A DNA stretch of 64,000 bases, from positions 62,001 through 126,000 of the IMG/VR virus record IMGVR_UViG_3300009183_008543. One strand, 5' to 3'. The DNA comes from a virus. The position numbers were made by a program, and so were the translations under genes. Below are positions 24,754 to 34,785 of the stretch, piece after piece. Each line of letters begins with the position of its first letter. Position 1 is the first letter of the stretch. The notes under the pieces are model-generated. The model was given only the letters and a program-made list of their open reading frames with translations, had not been told where the DNA came from and searched no databases.

Positions 24754-26012
24754 AACAGTTCATCCAGAAGTGGAAAAACTTCACCGATCCTTCCACGCAA
24801 ATTCCTTACGACTACAAACCAATATGCAAAGATTTACTTCTACACGATGAAGAACTTGTTGTCGAAACAATAGACATACTGAAAAGAAACATATCGTCTT
24901 GGGCAGAAAAAAATTCCGAAATTTATGAAAGTAAAAAAGCCTTTACTTTTTTGGAAAAAAAAGATCTCAACGATAAAAGCAAATGGTATGTAAAATCCTT
25001 GGAAAAGGAATCCATGCCAATGAAAAGTAGCGGAAGCACCACTGGCGAGGGATTTGAATACTTGCGATGGGAACCTTTCCTTTATTTCATCGAAGGAGAA
25101 AACCACTACGACCTTATTCTGGATGAGTACGAAATACCACAGAACCCACACATCATGTACTTTTTTAATTCCTCGTTCGGAAGTGGTCCAAGACACATAA
25201 ACAACACATCGAAAAGCAAGAACTTCATGGAACACCACGGAACGAAAAGAACCGCAATGGTTCATTATGCAAACACAAAACTCCAAAAAGAAAAAGAAGA
25301 AGTATTCCAAAAATATCTACTCAAGTATTTAAATGCAAAAAAAATGGATGTAATATTCGCTCCCGGTCCACAAATAAAAAAAATATGCTCTTATATAAAA
25401 AAGGAAAACTATAAGGGTAAACTGTGCAACTTGTTAAGTAATAGCAATGAGAAACTTCTAGATGAGGATGCTAAGTTCCTTCTGGAAAACAAATATGTAT
25501 CACATATATGCGACCACATGCGGTGTTGGGATGGTGGTGCTTCATTCTTCACATGCAAAGACAAGAACTATCACTTGATGGACAACCTTTCTTGGTGTGT
25601 CGAAAACGAAGAAAGACTTATATCAACCGATTACTTCTCCTTGGCTTGTCCTTTCGTAAAATTCTGGAATGGCGATAGGTGCAAGATAGGCGAGAAATAC
25701 CAGAGATGTTCTTGCGGAAGGTTGTACAGAGATTTTAAATTCTTAGAGAATCGACCCTTCGCCATAAAAGGGCATTCGATCAACGAGTATAAGAAAAAGC
25801 TCATGGAAACTGGTCTTACAGAGATAAAACAGGTGAATTGCGGAAATGATTTCATAGAGATCGTATCTAATAAGGAAATAGATCCATCCAAGAAAGATGA
25901 AGTTGCCAAAATATTTAAGTCTCACAAGTTGAGATTCAAGGTTATTCCAGACCAAATATTGGCATCGCAAAAAGTACAGAACAGAAATCCATCTGGAAAG
26001 GATGGAGACTAA
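24732..26012 (+). CDS. PaaK/CapK-like adenylate-forming enzyme (426 aa)
   Basis: The nucleotide loop SSGSTTGE (99-106) matches the SSGTTGxP/A3 motif of phenylacetate-CoA ligase and CapK-type proteins. Later, FWNGDRCKIGE followed by RCSCGRLYRDFKFLENRP reproduces the family's Y-R-T-G-D ... C-x-C-G-R ... GR series with its Cys pair. A C-terminal ACT/lid-like domain (IKQVNCGNDFIEIVSN) closes it. Such enzymes activate a carboxylate as acyl-AMP and pass it to CoA or a sugar/amine. Flanked by a GT2 gene and a giant Cys-rich protein, it may modify a glycan or protein. Its base use looks GC-richer than its neighbours. Confidence 0.7.
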   Translation: MRNTQEIKQFIQKWKNFTDPSTQIPYDYKPICKDLLLHDEELVVETIDILKRNISSWAEKNSEIYESKKAFTFLEKKDLNDKSKWYVKSLEKESMPMKSSGSTTGEGFEYLRWEPFLYFIEGENHYDLILDEYEIPQNPHIMYFFNSSFGSGPRHINNTSKSKNFMEHHGTKRTAMVHYANTKLQKEKEEVFQKYLLKYLNAKKMDVIFAPGPQIKKICSYIKKENYKGKLCNLLSNSNEKLLDEDAKFLLENKYVSHICDHMRCWDGGASFFTCKDKNYHLMDNLSWCVENEERLISTDYFSLACPFVKFWNGDRCKIGEKYQRCSCGRLYRDFKFLENRPFAIKGHSINEYKKKLMETGLTEIKQVNCGNDFIEIVSNKEIDPSKKDEVAKIFKSHKLRFKVIPDQILASQKVQNRNPSGKDGD

Positions 26013-29000
26013 ATGATAGATCCAAAACTGGTAGAAAATTGGAATATAATTTTCGCACTTGCCGACAAAGCTTGTGGGCATTTCGCAACATATGAAGCAA
26101 TAGTCCTTGTGCCACGACCTTGTACCGGAGGGTCAAGTGCTTATTGGACTCTTGGTACTTCTTGTCCAGATGGTTGCACATCTTCTCCTCCTTCTGAATT
26201 GCCAACAAATCCTCCATGCGATCCTAATTACCCTGATAATGGAACGGAAAATGACATAATCGGGTGCTGCGGAGGGATAGTTGAAGTCGAATGCACTGGA
26301 ACCTGCTGTAACTGTGGTGGAGTTCAATGCGAACCATCAGAGACATGCTGCGACAATGTTTGCGTGGACTTGCAAACGGATCATGACCATTGTGGCGGTT
26401 GCCCTATAGTTTGCGAACCTTCAGAAAGCTGCAAGAATGGTGTTTGCAAAGGCGCTTGTGCTTCGAGCAACTGCTCATGGACTTGGAGCGAAGGCTGTCA
26501 GGCTGATTGTGCTTATGTCCTCCTTGATGGTGTGTATGTGCAGAATCAATTTTGCACAGAAGGATCAAATTGCATTTGTCCTGCCGCTCCTGCCGTAACC
26601 GAATCATCACCACTTTATGTATACATTTCTTGTGTTGGAAATCCAAGACCATCGGGTGTTTGGTCACAGACTTCGACATGCCCACAGGGATGCACCTGTC
26701 CAGAAGAAGCACCAACGACAAATGGAACGACAAATGGTCAAGTTATAACCCATGAATGCGTCAGTTGCTCCCCTCCATGCGGAGAAGGACAAGACTGCTG
26801 CGGTGGCGAATGCAAAAACATATATGAAGACAGCAATAATTGTGATGGTTGCGGAAATGTTTGCCCTGAAGCAACACCAACTTGCTGCAATGGCGAGTGC
26901 TGTGTGTCAAACAATTGTTGTTCGGTTGATGGAACAAATACTTGTATTGATGTTATGAATGATCCAAATCATTGTGGTGATTGCATAACATTTTGCAGCG
27001 GTCCAGAAACTACAACGCCACAAAAGTGTTGCCATGGCGAATGCAAATTCACAGAAACAGATAATGAAAATTGCGGATCTTGTGACTTTCCTTGTCCTGT
27101 CGGATACACATGCTGTTTTGGTGTATGCAAAGAACTATATGGTGATGATCGCTTGAACTGTGGCGATTGTGGTAAAACTTGCCCTGTCGGAGAGTTTTGT
27201 AAAGATGGCAATTGCGTAGACCCTTGTACGCTGGAGGAATGCTCATACACATGGGATGCACAAACATGCACATTCATGTACAATAACCCAAATGGGTATA
27301 AAATATGTTCTGGAACTGCGGTCATGAAATGGGTTCCAACTGGACCTCCTAGCGACCCTGATTCAATAACTGGTACATGTCCGGGTCGTTGGGATACAGT
27401 AGTTCCATGCGAATATTCAGATAACTGCGGTTGTATAAATGGGTATGGGTTTGAACAAACTATTGGACCATGCTGGGAATATACACAAGAATGCTATTGT
27501 GGTCAGAGAAATGATGTAATCACTCCATGTGGCGCAATTTTCCCTGTTCTAGATCCAGTTATAGGTTGGGCAGGAGGAACATGGGAACAGTTAACCGACT
27601 GCGATGGTTGTCCAAAACCAGTAGATCCTCCTGCAATACCAGCCTGTATGGGACAAACTTACAGTTTCAACTGTGCAGGATCTTGGATCTACAGACCATG
27701 CCCAAGCTGCGTATGCCCAATAAACGAGCCACTTCGAGAAGGAACACCAAATGAAAAAGTTTCTTCTCCCTGTAAAAACTGTGATCCAGCTTGTGGTGCC
27801 AATCAAAAGTGTTGCAATCATGTTTGTAAAAACATACTTACAGATGTTCGTAATTGCGGAGATTGCGGAAGAGATTGCGGATCTGCTGCGGGAACCGCTT
27901 GCTGTAGGGGAACATGCGTAAACACACTTACAGAAGAACTTTACTGCGGAGGTTGCAATACCGTTTGTGCATGGTCAGAAACTTGTTGCAATGGTTTTTG
28001 CAAAGATACTCACACAGACCCTGCTAACTGTGGTAGTTGCGGACATCCTTGTGCTGCTGGCGAAGTTTGCTGTAATAGTTTTTGCGTAAACACAAATACC
28101 GACAGAAATAACTGTGGAAGTTGCCCATTTGTATGTCCCAACGCAGATAAGTGCATTGACGGAAGATGCGTTCCATGCGACCCCCCATGTCTAGAAGCTG
28201 GAACCGCTTGCTGCAACAATTCATGCATCGACATATTGTCTGACGAGAACAACTGCGGTGGTTGCAACATACCCTGTGCTGGCAAATGCTGCAATGGGTC
28301 TTGCGTATTAGATTTGAACACCATGTACAACTGTGGTGATTGCGGAATAGCGTGTCCGCAAATGATCAACCAGATCAATCTGTGGCAGTGCTGCAATGGT
28401 CAGTGCAAGAATCTAAAAACTGATCCAGAAAACTGCGGTTTTTGCGGAAGAGTATGTCAAGAGCCTCCGGGTGACACATTTAAAGTTCCAAAATGTTTCT
28501 TGGGAAACTGTGCAGAACCAGAATGTGTATGTTTGGGAGGGGAAACCCCCGGACCTGACGATGTTGTTTTCGTATCCACATGCCTTGGGAACACGATAAG
28601 CTGTGAGGGGTCTTGTTATTTTGAGAATGTGGGCGGAAGTTGGGTTCTTCATGAAGAGCCGGGCGGAACTGGATTTTCTGGATCTTGCGGAAAAGAACCA
28701 GACTACACATATTGTGTTGATGACAAATATGCCTGTGTTGGAGATATATATTATTGCGTAAAACCCATAGAAGGACAAGATATGCCAACTTATTGTATAC
28801 CAAAACCATCATTTGACCCATTAGCACAAGCACTAATCGGATCGTATATCGGAGCAGAAAACTGTGCTGCTGGTTGCAGCGGGGATGGAAGCTGTCCAGA
28901 CGGTTGTGCAAACGGATTGACCTGTTGTAATACGGAATGCGTGGACACGCAAACGGACAGTGCCAATTGCGGTGGTTGTGGTGGCGGTCCTTGTGCCTCT

Positions 29001-32000
29001 GATGAGACTTGCAAAGACGGAGCTTGCACGGGTTGCCCTTCTCCATGTGCCGAAGACGAATCGTGCTGCGAAGGAGGAACGACATGCTGCAAGGTCTGCT
29101 GTAATGATGGGTGTTGTGCGGATACCGATCATTGCGGAGAAGGTGGTGCATGCACTCCATGCGAATGTACCGCTGGACAAACCTGCTGCGGTCCTAATTG
29201 TTGCGATCCGGGAAAAGAATGCTGTGGTTCTGGAAGTAGTGCAACATGTTGCACCGGAGATCAATACTGCGATGGAACTGGACACTGCGCATCATGCAAC
29301 CCAGTATGCTACCCGAACGAAACATGCTGCGGTGCGTCTGGATGTATAGCAAACAAGTGTGGCGACTGTCCTAATTCGTGTCCAGAAGGAATAGTTTGCT
29401 GCGGTCTTCCTCACCACGAGGTGTGTTGCGGCGAAGGTCAAACTTGTGTCGATAATAAATGTTACGGATGTACGCCTCCTTGTTCGGAAAGTCAAGATTG
29501 CTGCGATGAGGTGTGTACCGAACTTGGAACCGACACAGATTGTACTGGTTGCGGTGCAGCTTGCGGAGAAGGAACAAAATGTTGCGGTGGCTCATGCATA
29601 GATGTGATGGATGATGTGAACAATTGTGGTGGTTGCGGTGTCGTGTGCGAGGAAGATGGTGCAACTCCTCTTTGCTGCGATGGAACTCCGACAGCAAATG
29701 GAACGAATGAAAATTGCTTGAGTTGCGGAGACACAGCCGATCCAGACAATGCGACAAACCCTACATCATGCTGTCCTAAAGCAGTTGTTGTTGCTGGCGC
29801 TCCAGACACCTCGACTTTCTTTGTTACCGCTACAAACAGTGACGACAAGAATTGCGGTGGTTGCGGAAATGTTGCTGACACATCGCCACAAGTGCAAGAA
29901 AAATGCTGTGCGGGTGAAATCGTTAGCCTTTTGACTGATCCAGACAACTGTGGAGGGTGTGGCGTTAGGGTTGTTGATCCTATGAGTTGCTGTCCAAGTT
30001 GGGGTCCGCCAAATCAGTTTGGCGATCTACCAACACCAACCTCTGGTCCAGTAAACACACAAACAGACAACGACCATTGCGGCGGTTGCAACATCCCATG
30101 CAATCCAATAGAAACTGGTGATGACTGCCCACCTCCCGGCGCTCCACCAACGACAAAATGCAAGGATGGCACATGTGTGCCATGCGGAACATGCAAGCTT
30201 CCGACAGAACAACAACAAGCACAATTGTTGGGATCTCAACCAACTGTATGGGGGTCACACACGACCATACCATGCACCTATGACGGATGTCCTATGCCGG
30301 TAACCGATCCGCCAACTCCTGCCCCTCCGGGGAAAACATGCTTCGGTGGCTGTGACTACAAAGCGGTAGGAAATGTTGGAAACCTGTCATGGGAACTGGT
30401 TGGTTGCGAATGCTACGACTCTTGCACACTTCCAGAATGCAACGCCTCAAATCCACATGCCACTCCATGTCCAAGTGTTGGAACCTGTTCTGGAGAAGGA
30501 CCTTGCGGCGGATGCCTTTATGACGACTATGACCATCCTTCTGCATACAAATGCTTCGCGCCATGGGGTCATGATACTGTTAGCTGCGGGAGTCTCTATA
30601 ACTATAGTAGTACATTTGGCTATTGCTGTACGAAAGACGCAAATCATCCAAATGGCGGAGTTCTATGTCTTAGTGGCAGTTGTTCAGGTGCTGCGGGAGA
30701 CTGCGAACCTTGCGGCGGATCATGTGCCGCAGGACTTACATGTTGCGGGGTTTTTCCGAATGATGTGTGTTTGAACCTGAAAACGGATGAAAGTCATTGC
30801 GGATCATGTACGAATGTTTGTGCCGCAGGAGAGACATGCTGTAATAGCTCATGTAAAAATACCAACACAGACAATAACAATTGTGGCGGTTGCGGTATAA
30901 AATGCAGTGGAGTTTCGGAATGTTGCAATGGCAGCTGCAAAGTTCTAAACACTCCAACTAATTGTGGTGCTTGCGGAATAGTATGTACTGTCCTTGAACC
31001 ACTCTGTTGCAACAATAACTGCACACCGTCTGATGAATTCAACTGCGGAGGGTGCGGAAGAACATGTGATGCTGGTGAAAAATGTTGTGATGGTGAATGC
31101 ACAGAGGTGATGGGCGATGACGAATCTAACTGCGGTGATTGTGGCTTTACTTGTGCTTCTAGTGGAACTTGCTGCTCTGGCGAATGTATCGAAAACCAAT
31201 GCGGAACATGTCCTACTGCATGTACCGAAGGTCAGGGATGTTGTGGTACGCCTCCAAATCTAACTTGCACCGATCTTGGAACAGACGAAAACTGTATCAG
31301 TTGTGGCAATGCTTGCGCTGCAGGAACGAAATGTTGCTTTGATGGAGTTGAAAACTTATGCATATCAGTAATGGGTGCTGATAAAAATAACTGTGGCGAT
31401 TGTAACATAATTTGTGAAAATAATGAACGATGTGAAGACGGTGTATGCATAAATTTAAGTGAAGGGTGTGATCCGGAATGTGTTGAGGGAGAAGAATGTT
31501 GCGAAGGAACTGCCTGTTGTAGTCTGCCAGAATTTCAATGTTGCTCTGGCTCATGTACTGCCGTTTTCTCTTTCCAAACAGATAGTTCCAACTGCGGAAG
31601 TTGTGGAAACGCTTGTGCTGCTGGCGAGCAATGTTGCAATGGCGATTGTATTGCCACTAGCTCTTTCCAAACAGATGAATCTAATTGCGGAACTTGTGGT
31701 AACGCTTGTTCCGGAAGCCAAACTTGTTGCTCTGGCTCATGTATCGCCACTAGCTCTCTCCAAACAGATGAAGCAAACTGCGGAACTTGCGGAAACGCTT
31801 GTGGTGCTGGTGAAACATGTTGCTCTGGTGTTTGTAAAGCACTTCAAACAGATGAAGCTAATTGCGGAACTTGCGGAAACGCTTGTGGTGCTGGTCAAGA
31901 ATGTTGTAGTGGTGTTTGCAAAGCCGTACAAACTGATAGTTCCAACTGCGGAACTTGCGGAAACGCTTGTTCCGGAAGCCAAACATGTTGCTCTGGATCA

Positions 32001-33977
32001 TGTATCGCCACTAGCTCTCTCCAAACAGATGAAGCAAACTGCGGAACTTGCGGAAACACTTGTTCCGGAAGCCAAACATGTTGCTCTGGATCATGTATCG
32101 CCACTAGCTCTCTCCAAACAGATGAAGCAAACTGCGGAACTTGCGGAAACGCTTGTGCTGCTGGTGAACTATGTTGTTCTGGTGTTTGCAAAGCCGTACA
32201 AACAGATGAAGCTAATTGCGGAACTTGCGGAAACGCTTGTGCTGCTGGCGAACTATGTTGTTCTGGTGTTTGCAAAGCCGTACAAACAGATGAAGCTAAT
32301 TGCGGAACTTGCGGAAACGCTTGTTCCGGAAGCCAAACTTGCTGCTCTGGATCATGTATCGCCACTATCTCTCTCCAAACAGATGAAGCAAACTGCGGAA
32401 CTTGCGGAAACACTTGTTCCGGAAGCCAAACATGTTGCTCTGGCTCATGTATCGCCACTAGCTCTCTCCAAACAGATGAAGCAAACTGCGGAACTTGTGG
32501 TAACGCCTGTAGTGCTGGCGAACTATGTTGTGGTGGTGTTTGTAAAATCGTACAAATAGATGAAGCTAACTGCGGAACTTGTGGTAACACTTGTGGTCTT
32601 GGTCAAGAATGTTGTAGTGGTGTTTGTAAATCATTACAAACAGATGAATTTAATTGCGGAACTTGCGGAAACACTTGTGGTGCTGGCGAACTATGTTGTT
32701 CTGGTGTTTGCAAAACCGTACAAACAGATGTAATAAACTGCGGAACTTGTGGTAACACTTGTGGTCTTGGTCAAGAATGTTGTAGTGGTGTTTGCACAGT
32801 ATTTCAAATAGATGAAGACAATTGCGGAAGTTGTGGAAACGCTTGTGCTGCTGGAGAAACTTGTTGTAATAGCGTTTGCACAGTATTACAAACAGATGAA
32901 GGTAATTGCGGAATTTGCGGAAACATGTGTGGTGCTGGTCAAGAATGTTGCTCTGGTGTTTGTAAATCAGTACAAACAGATGAAGCTAATTGCGGAACTT
33001 GTGGAACTGTATGTGGTGCTGGTCAAGAATGTTGCTCTGGTGTTTGCAAATCAATACAAACAGATGAAGAAAATTGTGGAACATGTGGAACTGCATGTGC
33101 TTCTGGCTACACATGTTGCTCTGGTGTTTGTAGAAACACAGCAACCGATCTCAGCAATTGTGGAACATGCGGAAGCTCTTGTAGCGGAACATGTTGCAAC
33201 GGCTTTTGCAAAGCGACATATGAGGATGAATTAAATTGTGGTGATTGCGGAATAGAATGTGCTGTTGGCGAAACATGTTGCTATAGCATCCTTTTGAACA
33301 CTGGAGTTTGCAAAGCCGTACTAACAGATGAAGCTAATTGTGGAACTTGTGGAAACACTTGTGCTGCTGGTTACACATGTTGCTCTGGTGTCTGCAAAGC
33401 ACTTCAAACAGATGAAGCTAATTGCGGAACTTGCGGAAGTGTATGTTCTGCTGGCTACACATGTTGTGATGGTGTCTGCAAAGCACTTCAAACAGATGAA
33501 GCAAACTGTGGAACTTGCGGAAACGCTTGTGCTGCTGGAGAAACTTGTTGCTCTGGTGTTTGTGCAAATACAGAAACAAGTTCATCTAATTGTGGATCTT
33601 GCGGACACGCTTGTGCTGCTGGAGAAACTTGCGAAGAAGGAATTTGCTCTCTGCCTCCACTAACAATAAAATTAGTTTTCCGTGCTTTCGCATGTGCAAG
33701 TAATTTTTCAAATCTTTCAAGTGAGCTTTCTGCTGGATCTAGAAGTGTTAGCTTCACAATCACTGTCAGTGGAACTACTTTTGCCAGTGGTTCTGTTTCA
33801 AACATTGGACCCGGAGGAGTTGCAGCAACCTTAGCATCAATTACGATTCCAACAGGAACATCATTTAATATAAATATAAGTGGATATGCTGGATCTGCAA
33901 TTATTGGTAGTACTAGAGCATCTGGTCAACTGACTTATACTGGTGCTGTTAAAACTGCAGATAATAATGCATGTTAA
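26013..33977 (+). CDS. giant cysteine-rich Stig1-like repeat protein (2654 aa)
   Basis: The largest gene in the window. Apart from about 100 N-terminal and 115 C-terminal residues, it consists of dozens of units of the form G-x-x-CC-x-G-x-C-x-x-x-x-x-D-x-x-N-C-G-x-C-G-x-x-C, roughly 45-50 N-C-G-x-C-like cores by eye, as in Stig1-type repeats. Several larger Trp/Cys/Pro modules (for example CTLEECSYTWDAQTC) are interspersed. The C-terminal cap is Ser/Thr/Gly-rich and looks like a beta sandwich. No signal peptide or membrane helix is visible. A disulfide-stabilised or metal-rich fibre or adhesin on the virion is the likeliest use. It directly abuts the ligase gene and ends at a strong terminator. 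Confidence 0.85.
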   Translation: MIDPKLVENWNIIFALADKACGHFATYEAIVLVPRPCTGGSSAYWTLGTSCPDGCTSSPPSELPTNPPCDPNYPDNGTENDIIGCCGGIVEVECTGTCCNCGGVQCEPSETCCDNVCVDLQTDHDHCGGCPIVCEPSESCKNGVCKGACASSNCSWTWSEGCQADCAYVLLDGVYVQNQFCTEGSNCICPAAPAVTESSPLYVYISCVGNPRPSGVWSQTSTCPQGCTCPEEAPTTNGTTNGQVITHECVSCSPPCGEGQDCCGGECKNIYEDSNNCDGCGNVCPEATPTCCNGECCVSNNCCSVDGTNTCIDVMNDPNHCGDCITFCSGPETTTPQKCCHGECKFTETDNENCGSCDFPCPVGYTCCFGVCKELYGDDRLNCGDCGKTCPVGEFCKDGNCVDPCTLEECSYTWDAQTCTFMYNNPNGYKICSGTAVMKWVPTGPPSDPDSITGTCPGRWDTVVPCEYSDNCGCINGYGFEQTIGPCWEYTQECYCGQRNDVITPCGAIFPVLDPVIGWAGGTWEQLTDCDGCPKPVDPPAIPACMGQTYSFNCAGSWIYRPCPSCVCPINEPLREGTPNEKVSSPCKNCDPACGANQKCCNHVCKNILTDVRNCGDCGRDCGSAAGTACCRGTCVNTLTEELYCGGCNTVCAWSETCCNGFCKDTHTDPANCGSCGHPCAAGEVCCNSFCVNTNTDRNNCGSCPFVCPNADKCIDGRCVPCDPPCLEAGTACCNNSCIDILSDENNCGGCNIPCAGKCCNGSCVLDLNTMYNCGDCGIACPQMINQINLWQCCNGQCKNLKTDPENCGFCGRVCQEPPGDTFKVPKCFLGNCAEPECVCLGGETPGPDDVVFVSTCLGNTISCEGSCYFENVGGSWVLHEEPGGTGFSGSCGKEPDYTYCVDDKYACVGDIYYCVKPIEGQDMPTYCIPKPSFDPLAQALIGSYIGAENCAAGCSGDGSCPDGCANGLTCCNTECVDTQTDSANCGGCGGGPCASDETCKDGACTGCPSPCAEDESCCEGGTTCCKVCCNDGCCADTDHCGEGGACTPCECTAGQTCCGPNCCDPGKECCGSGSSATCCTGDQYCDGTGHCASCNPVCYPNETCCGASGCIANKCGDCPNSCPEGIVCCGLPHHEVCCGEGQTCVDNKCYGCTPPCSESQDCCDEVCTELGTDTDCTGCGAACGEGTKCCGGSCIDVMDDVNNCGGCGVVCEEDGATPLCCDGTPTANGTNENCLSCGDTADPDNATNPTSCCPKAVVVAGAPDTSTFFVTATNSDDKNCGGCGNVADTSPQVQEKCCAGEIVSLLTDPDNCGGCGVRVVDPMSCCPSWGPPNQFGDLPTPTSGPVNTQTDNDHCGGCNIPCNPIETGDDCPPPGAPPTTKCKDGTCVPCGTCKLPTEQQQAQLLGSQPTVWGSHTTIPCTYDGCPMPVTDPPTPAPPGKTCFGGCDYKAVGNVGNLSWELVGCECYDSCTLPECNASNPHATPCPSVGTCSGEGPCGGCLYDDYDHPSAYKCFAPWGHDTVSCGSLYNYSSTFGYCCTKDANHPNGGVLCLSGSCSGAAGDCEPCGGSCAAGLTCCGVFPNDVCLNLKTDESHCGSCTNVCAAGETCCNSSCKNTNTDNNNCGGCGIKCSGVSECCNGSCKVLNTPTNCGACGIVCTVLEPLCCNNNCTPSDEFNCGGCGRTCDAGEKCCDGECTEVMGDDESNCGDCGFTCASSGTCCSGECIENQCGTCPTACTEGQGCCGTPPNLTCTDLGTDENCISCGNACAAGTKCCFDGVENLCISVMGADKNNCGDCNIICENNERCEDGVCINLSEGCDPECVEGEECCEGTACCSLPEFQCCSGSCTAVFSFQTDSSNCGSCGNACAAGEQCCNGDCIATSSFQTDESNCGTCGNACSGSQTCCSGSCIATSSLQTDEANCGTCGNACGAGETCCSGVCKALQTDEANCGTCGNACGAGQECCSGVCKAVQTDSSNCGTCGNACSGSQTCCSGSCIATSSLQTDEANCGTCGNTCSGSQTCCSGSCIATSSLQTDEANCGTCGNACAAGELCCSGVCKAVQTDEANCGTCGNACAAGELCCSGVCKAVQTDEANCGTCGNACSGSQTCCSGSCIATISLQTDEANCGTCGNTCSGSQTCCSGSCIATSSLQTDEANCGTCGNACSAGELCCGGVCKIVQIDEANCGTCGNTCGLGQECCSGVCKSLQTDEFNCGTCGNTCGAGELCCSGVCKTVQTDVINCGTCGNTCGLGQECCSGVCTVFQIDEDNCGSCGNACAAGETCCNSVCTVLQTDEGNCGICGNMCGAGQECCSGVCKSVQTDEANCGTCGTVCGAGQECCSGVCKSIQTDEENCGTCGTACASGYTCCSGVCRNTATDLSNCGTCGSSCSGTCCNGFCKATYEDELNCGDCGIECAVGETCCYSILLNTGVCKAVLTDEANCGTCGNTCAAGYTCCSGVCKALQTDEANCGTCGSVCSAGYTCCDGVCKALQTDEANCGTCGNACAAGETCCSGVCANTETSSSNCGSCGHACAAGETCEEGICSLPPLTIKLVFRAFACASNFSNLSSELSAGSRSVSFTITVSGTTFASGSVSNIGPGGVAATLASITIPTGTSFNINISGYAGSAIIGSTRASGQLTYTGAVKTADNNAC
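31540..33640 (+). repeat. near-identical DNA repeats in giant gene
   Basis: This third of the giant gene is made of units of about 84-105 bases, such as CAAACAGATGAAGCTAATTG followed by CGGAACTTGCGGAAACGCTT, with long exact stretches shared between copies. Two unit types alternate: an SGSQTCCSGSCIATSSL type and an AAGELCCSGVCKAV type. The identity is far above that among the N-terminal repeats, which implies recent amplification or gene conversion and makes this stretch prone to assembly collapse. Confidence 0.95.
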
Positions 33978-33981
33978 AAAA

Positions 33982-34013
33982 ACAGGCTTGAAAATCAAGC
34001 CTGTTTTTTTTCT
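33982..34013. terminator. bidirectional intrinsic terminator
   Basis: ACAGGCTTGA and TCAAGCCTGT pair perfectly around AAA, flanked by a run of A on the left and T on the right. It begins 4 bases after the stop of the giant gene and also lies downstream of the convergent minus-strand membrane protein gene, so it can serve both strands. Confidence 0.95.
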
Positions 34014-34030
34014 TTAATTTATAATTTTTT

Positions 34031-34333
34031 CTATTCTTTGTAGGCTACCCATCGGTTACGAACAAATAAAAGATTTGCAAAAAACCCGCAAAAGGCAGAA
34101 ATGAGATTTCCCGCAAACGGAACATATAGTTCGCCTACTGGATTAAGCACGAATGAAATTCCCAATGAAAACCAAAAACTGCTGCATTCATGGCAGAGCA
34201 TTGGAACATTAACATACGGTATCTTGGCTACCAAGTTTCTAAAAGGTCGTGCAACATCGGTATCAGACCAAGCGTAAGCGACACCAAGACATGTGACCAA
34301 ATAAATCAAAAACATCATAGGAAATATACCCAC
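34031..34333 (-). CDS. small multi-pass membrane protein (100 aa)
   Basis: Three hydrophobic segments (PMMFLIYLVTCLGVAYAW, FWFSLGISFVL, LISAFCGFFANLLFV) separated by a loop with DTDVARPFR and CHECSSFW. A CxxC next to FW after the first helix is typical of small phage and bacterial membrane proteins of the DUF1360 kind, but I hold this only loosely. Its start overlaps the end of the upstream gene by 19 bases. Confidence 0.65.
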   Translation of the reverse strand: MGIFPMMFLIYLVTCLGVAYAWSDTDVARPFRNLVAKIPYVNVPMLCHECSSFWFSLGISFVLNPVGELYVPFAGNLISAFCGFFANLLFVRNRWVAYKE

Positions 34334-34734
34334 ATATAGTCAAATTCTCGAACAACAGAGAAACTTCTGAATGTTTTTCCAACAATAGTCTTGTTGAAAT
34401 TAGCCCAAGCTTCATCACCAAGCTGAACCTTGAATACTTTGCCACCAATAGCATTGTTTACTCTTTTTAGCCTAATAGCTTCGAGTTCTTTGACTATCGC
34501 AGCCTTGTCCTTGTAATACTTTTCCAAGATATTCGGATCAGTAGTCACTTTATCTGAAAAGAACTTGCCAACCTTACCTCTGCATGAGCAGTTTGGGTTG
34601 GTCTTTAATGTTGTTAGGTCGGCAAGAATATCTGGAAATTCCGCCTTTAGTTCAGCGAATGAACTTTCGTCCTTGATGATCATATAGATGAGATCTGGCA
34701 TCGTGCCAAGATCTACAGTGATTGTAGTTTCCAT
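34315..34734 (-). CDS. hypothetical protein (139 aa)
   Basis: Unrecognised. A helical N-terminus (MPDLIYMIIKDESSFAELKAEFP), one CSC near residue 50, a Lys/Glu helix (YYKDKAAIVKELEAIRLKR) and a strand-rich end (KTFRSFSVVREFDYMWVYFL). Directly downstream of the PHP half of the polymerase, in the same direction. Confidence 0.7.
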   Translation of the reverse strand: METTITVDLGTMPDLIYMIIKDESSFAELKAEFPDILADLTTLKTNPNCSCRGKVGKFFSDKVTTDPNILEKYYKDKAAIVKELEAIRLKRVNNAIGGKVFKVQLGDEAWANFNKTIVGKTFRSFSVVREFDYMWVYFL

Positions 34735-34785
34735 AAAATTAATATAGTTTTATTGTTTTATTTTTTTGATTTTTAAAAATATTTT

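Noticed and set aside
31540-33640. CRISPR-like regular repeats
   Set aside because: The repeats are in-frame protein units with no unique spacers between constant repeats.
26133-33805. Many long frames on the minus strand and in other plus frames of the giant gene
   Set aside because: They mirror the Cys/Gly-rich repeat, have implausible composition, and lack ribosome sites. The plus-strand 2654-residue frame is continuous and coherent.
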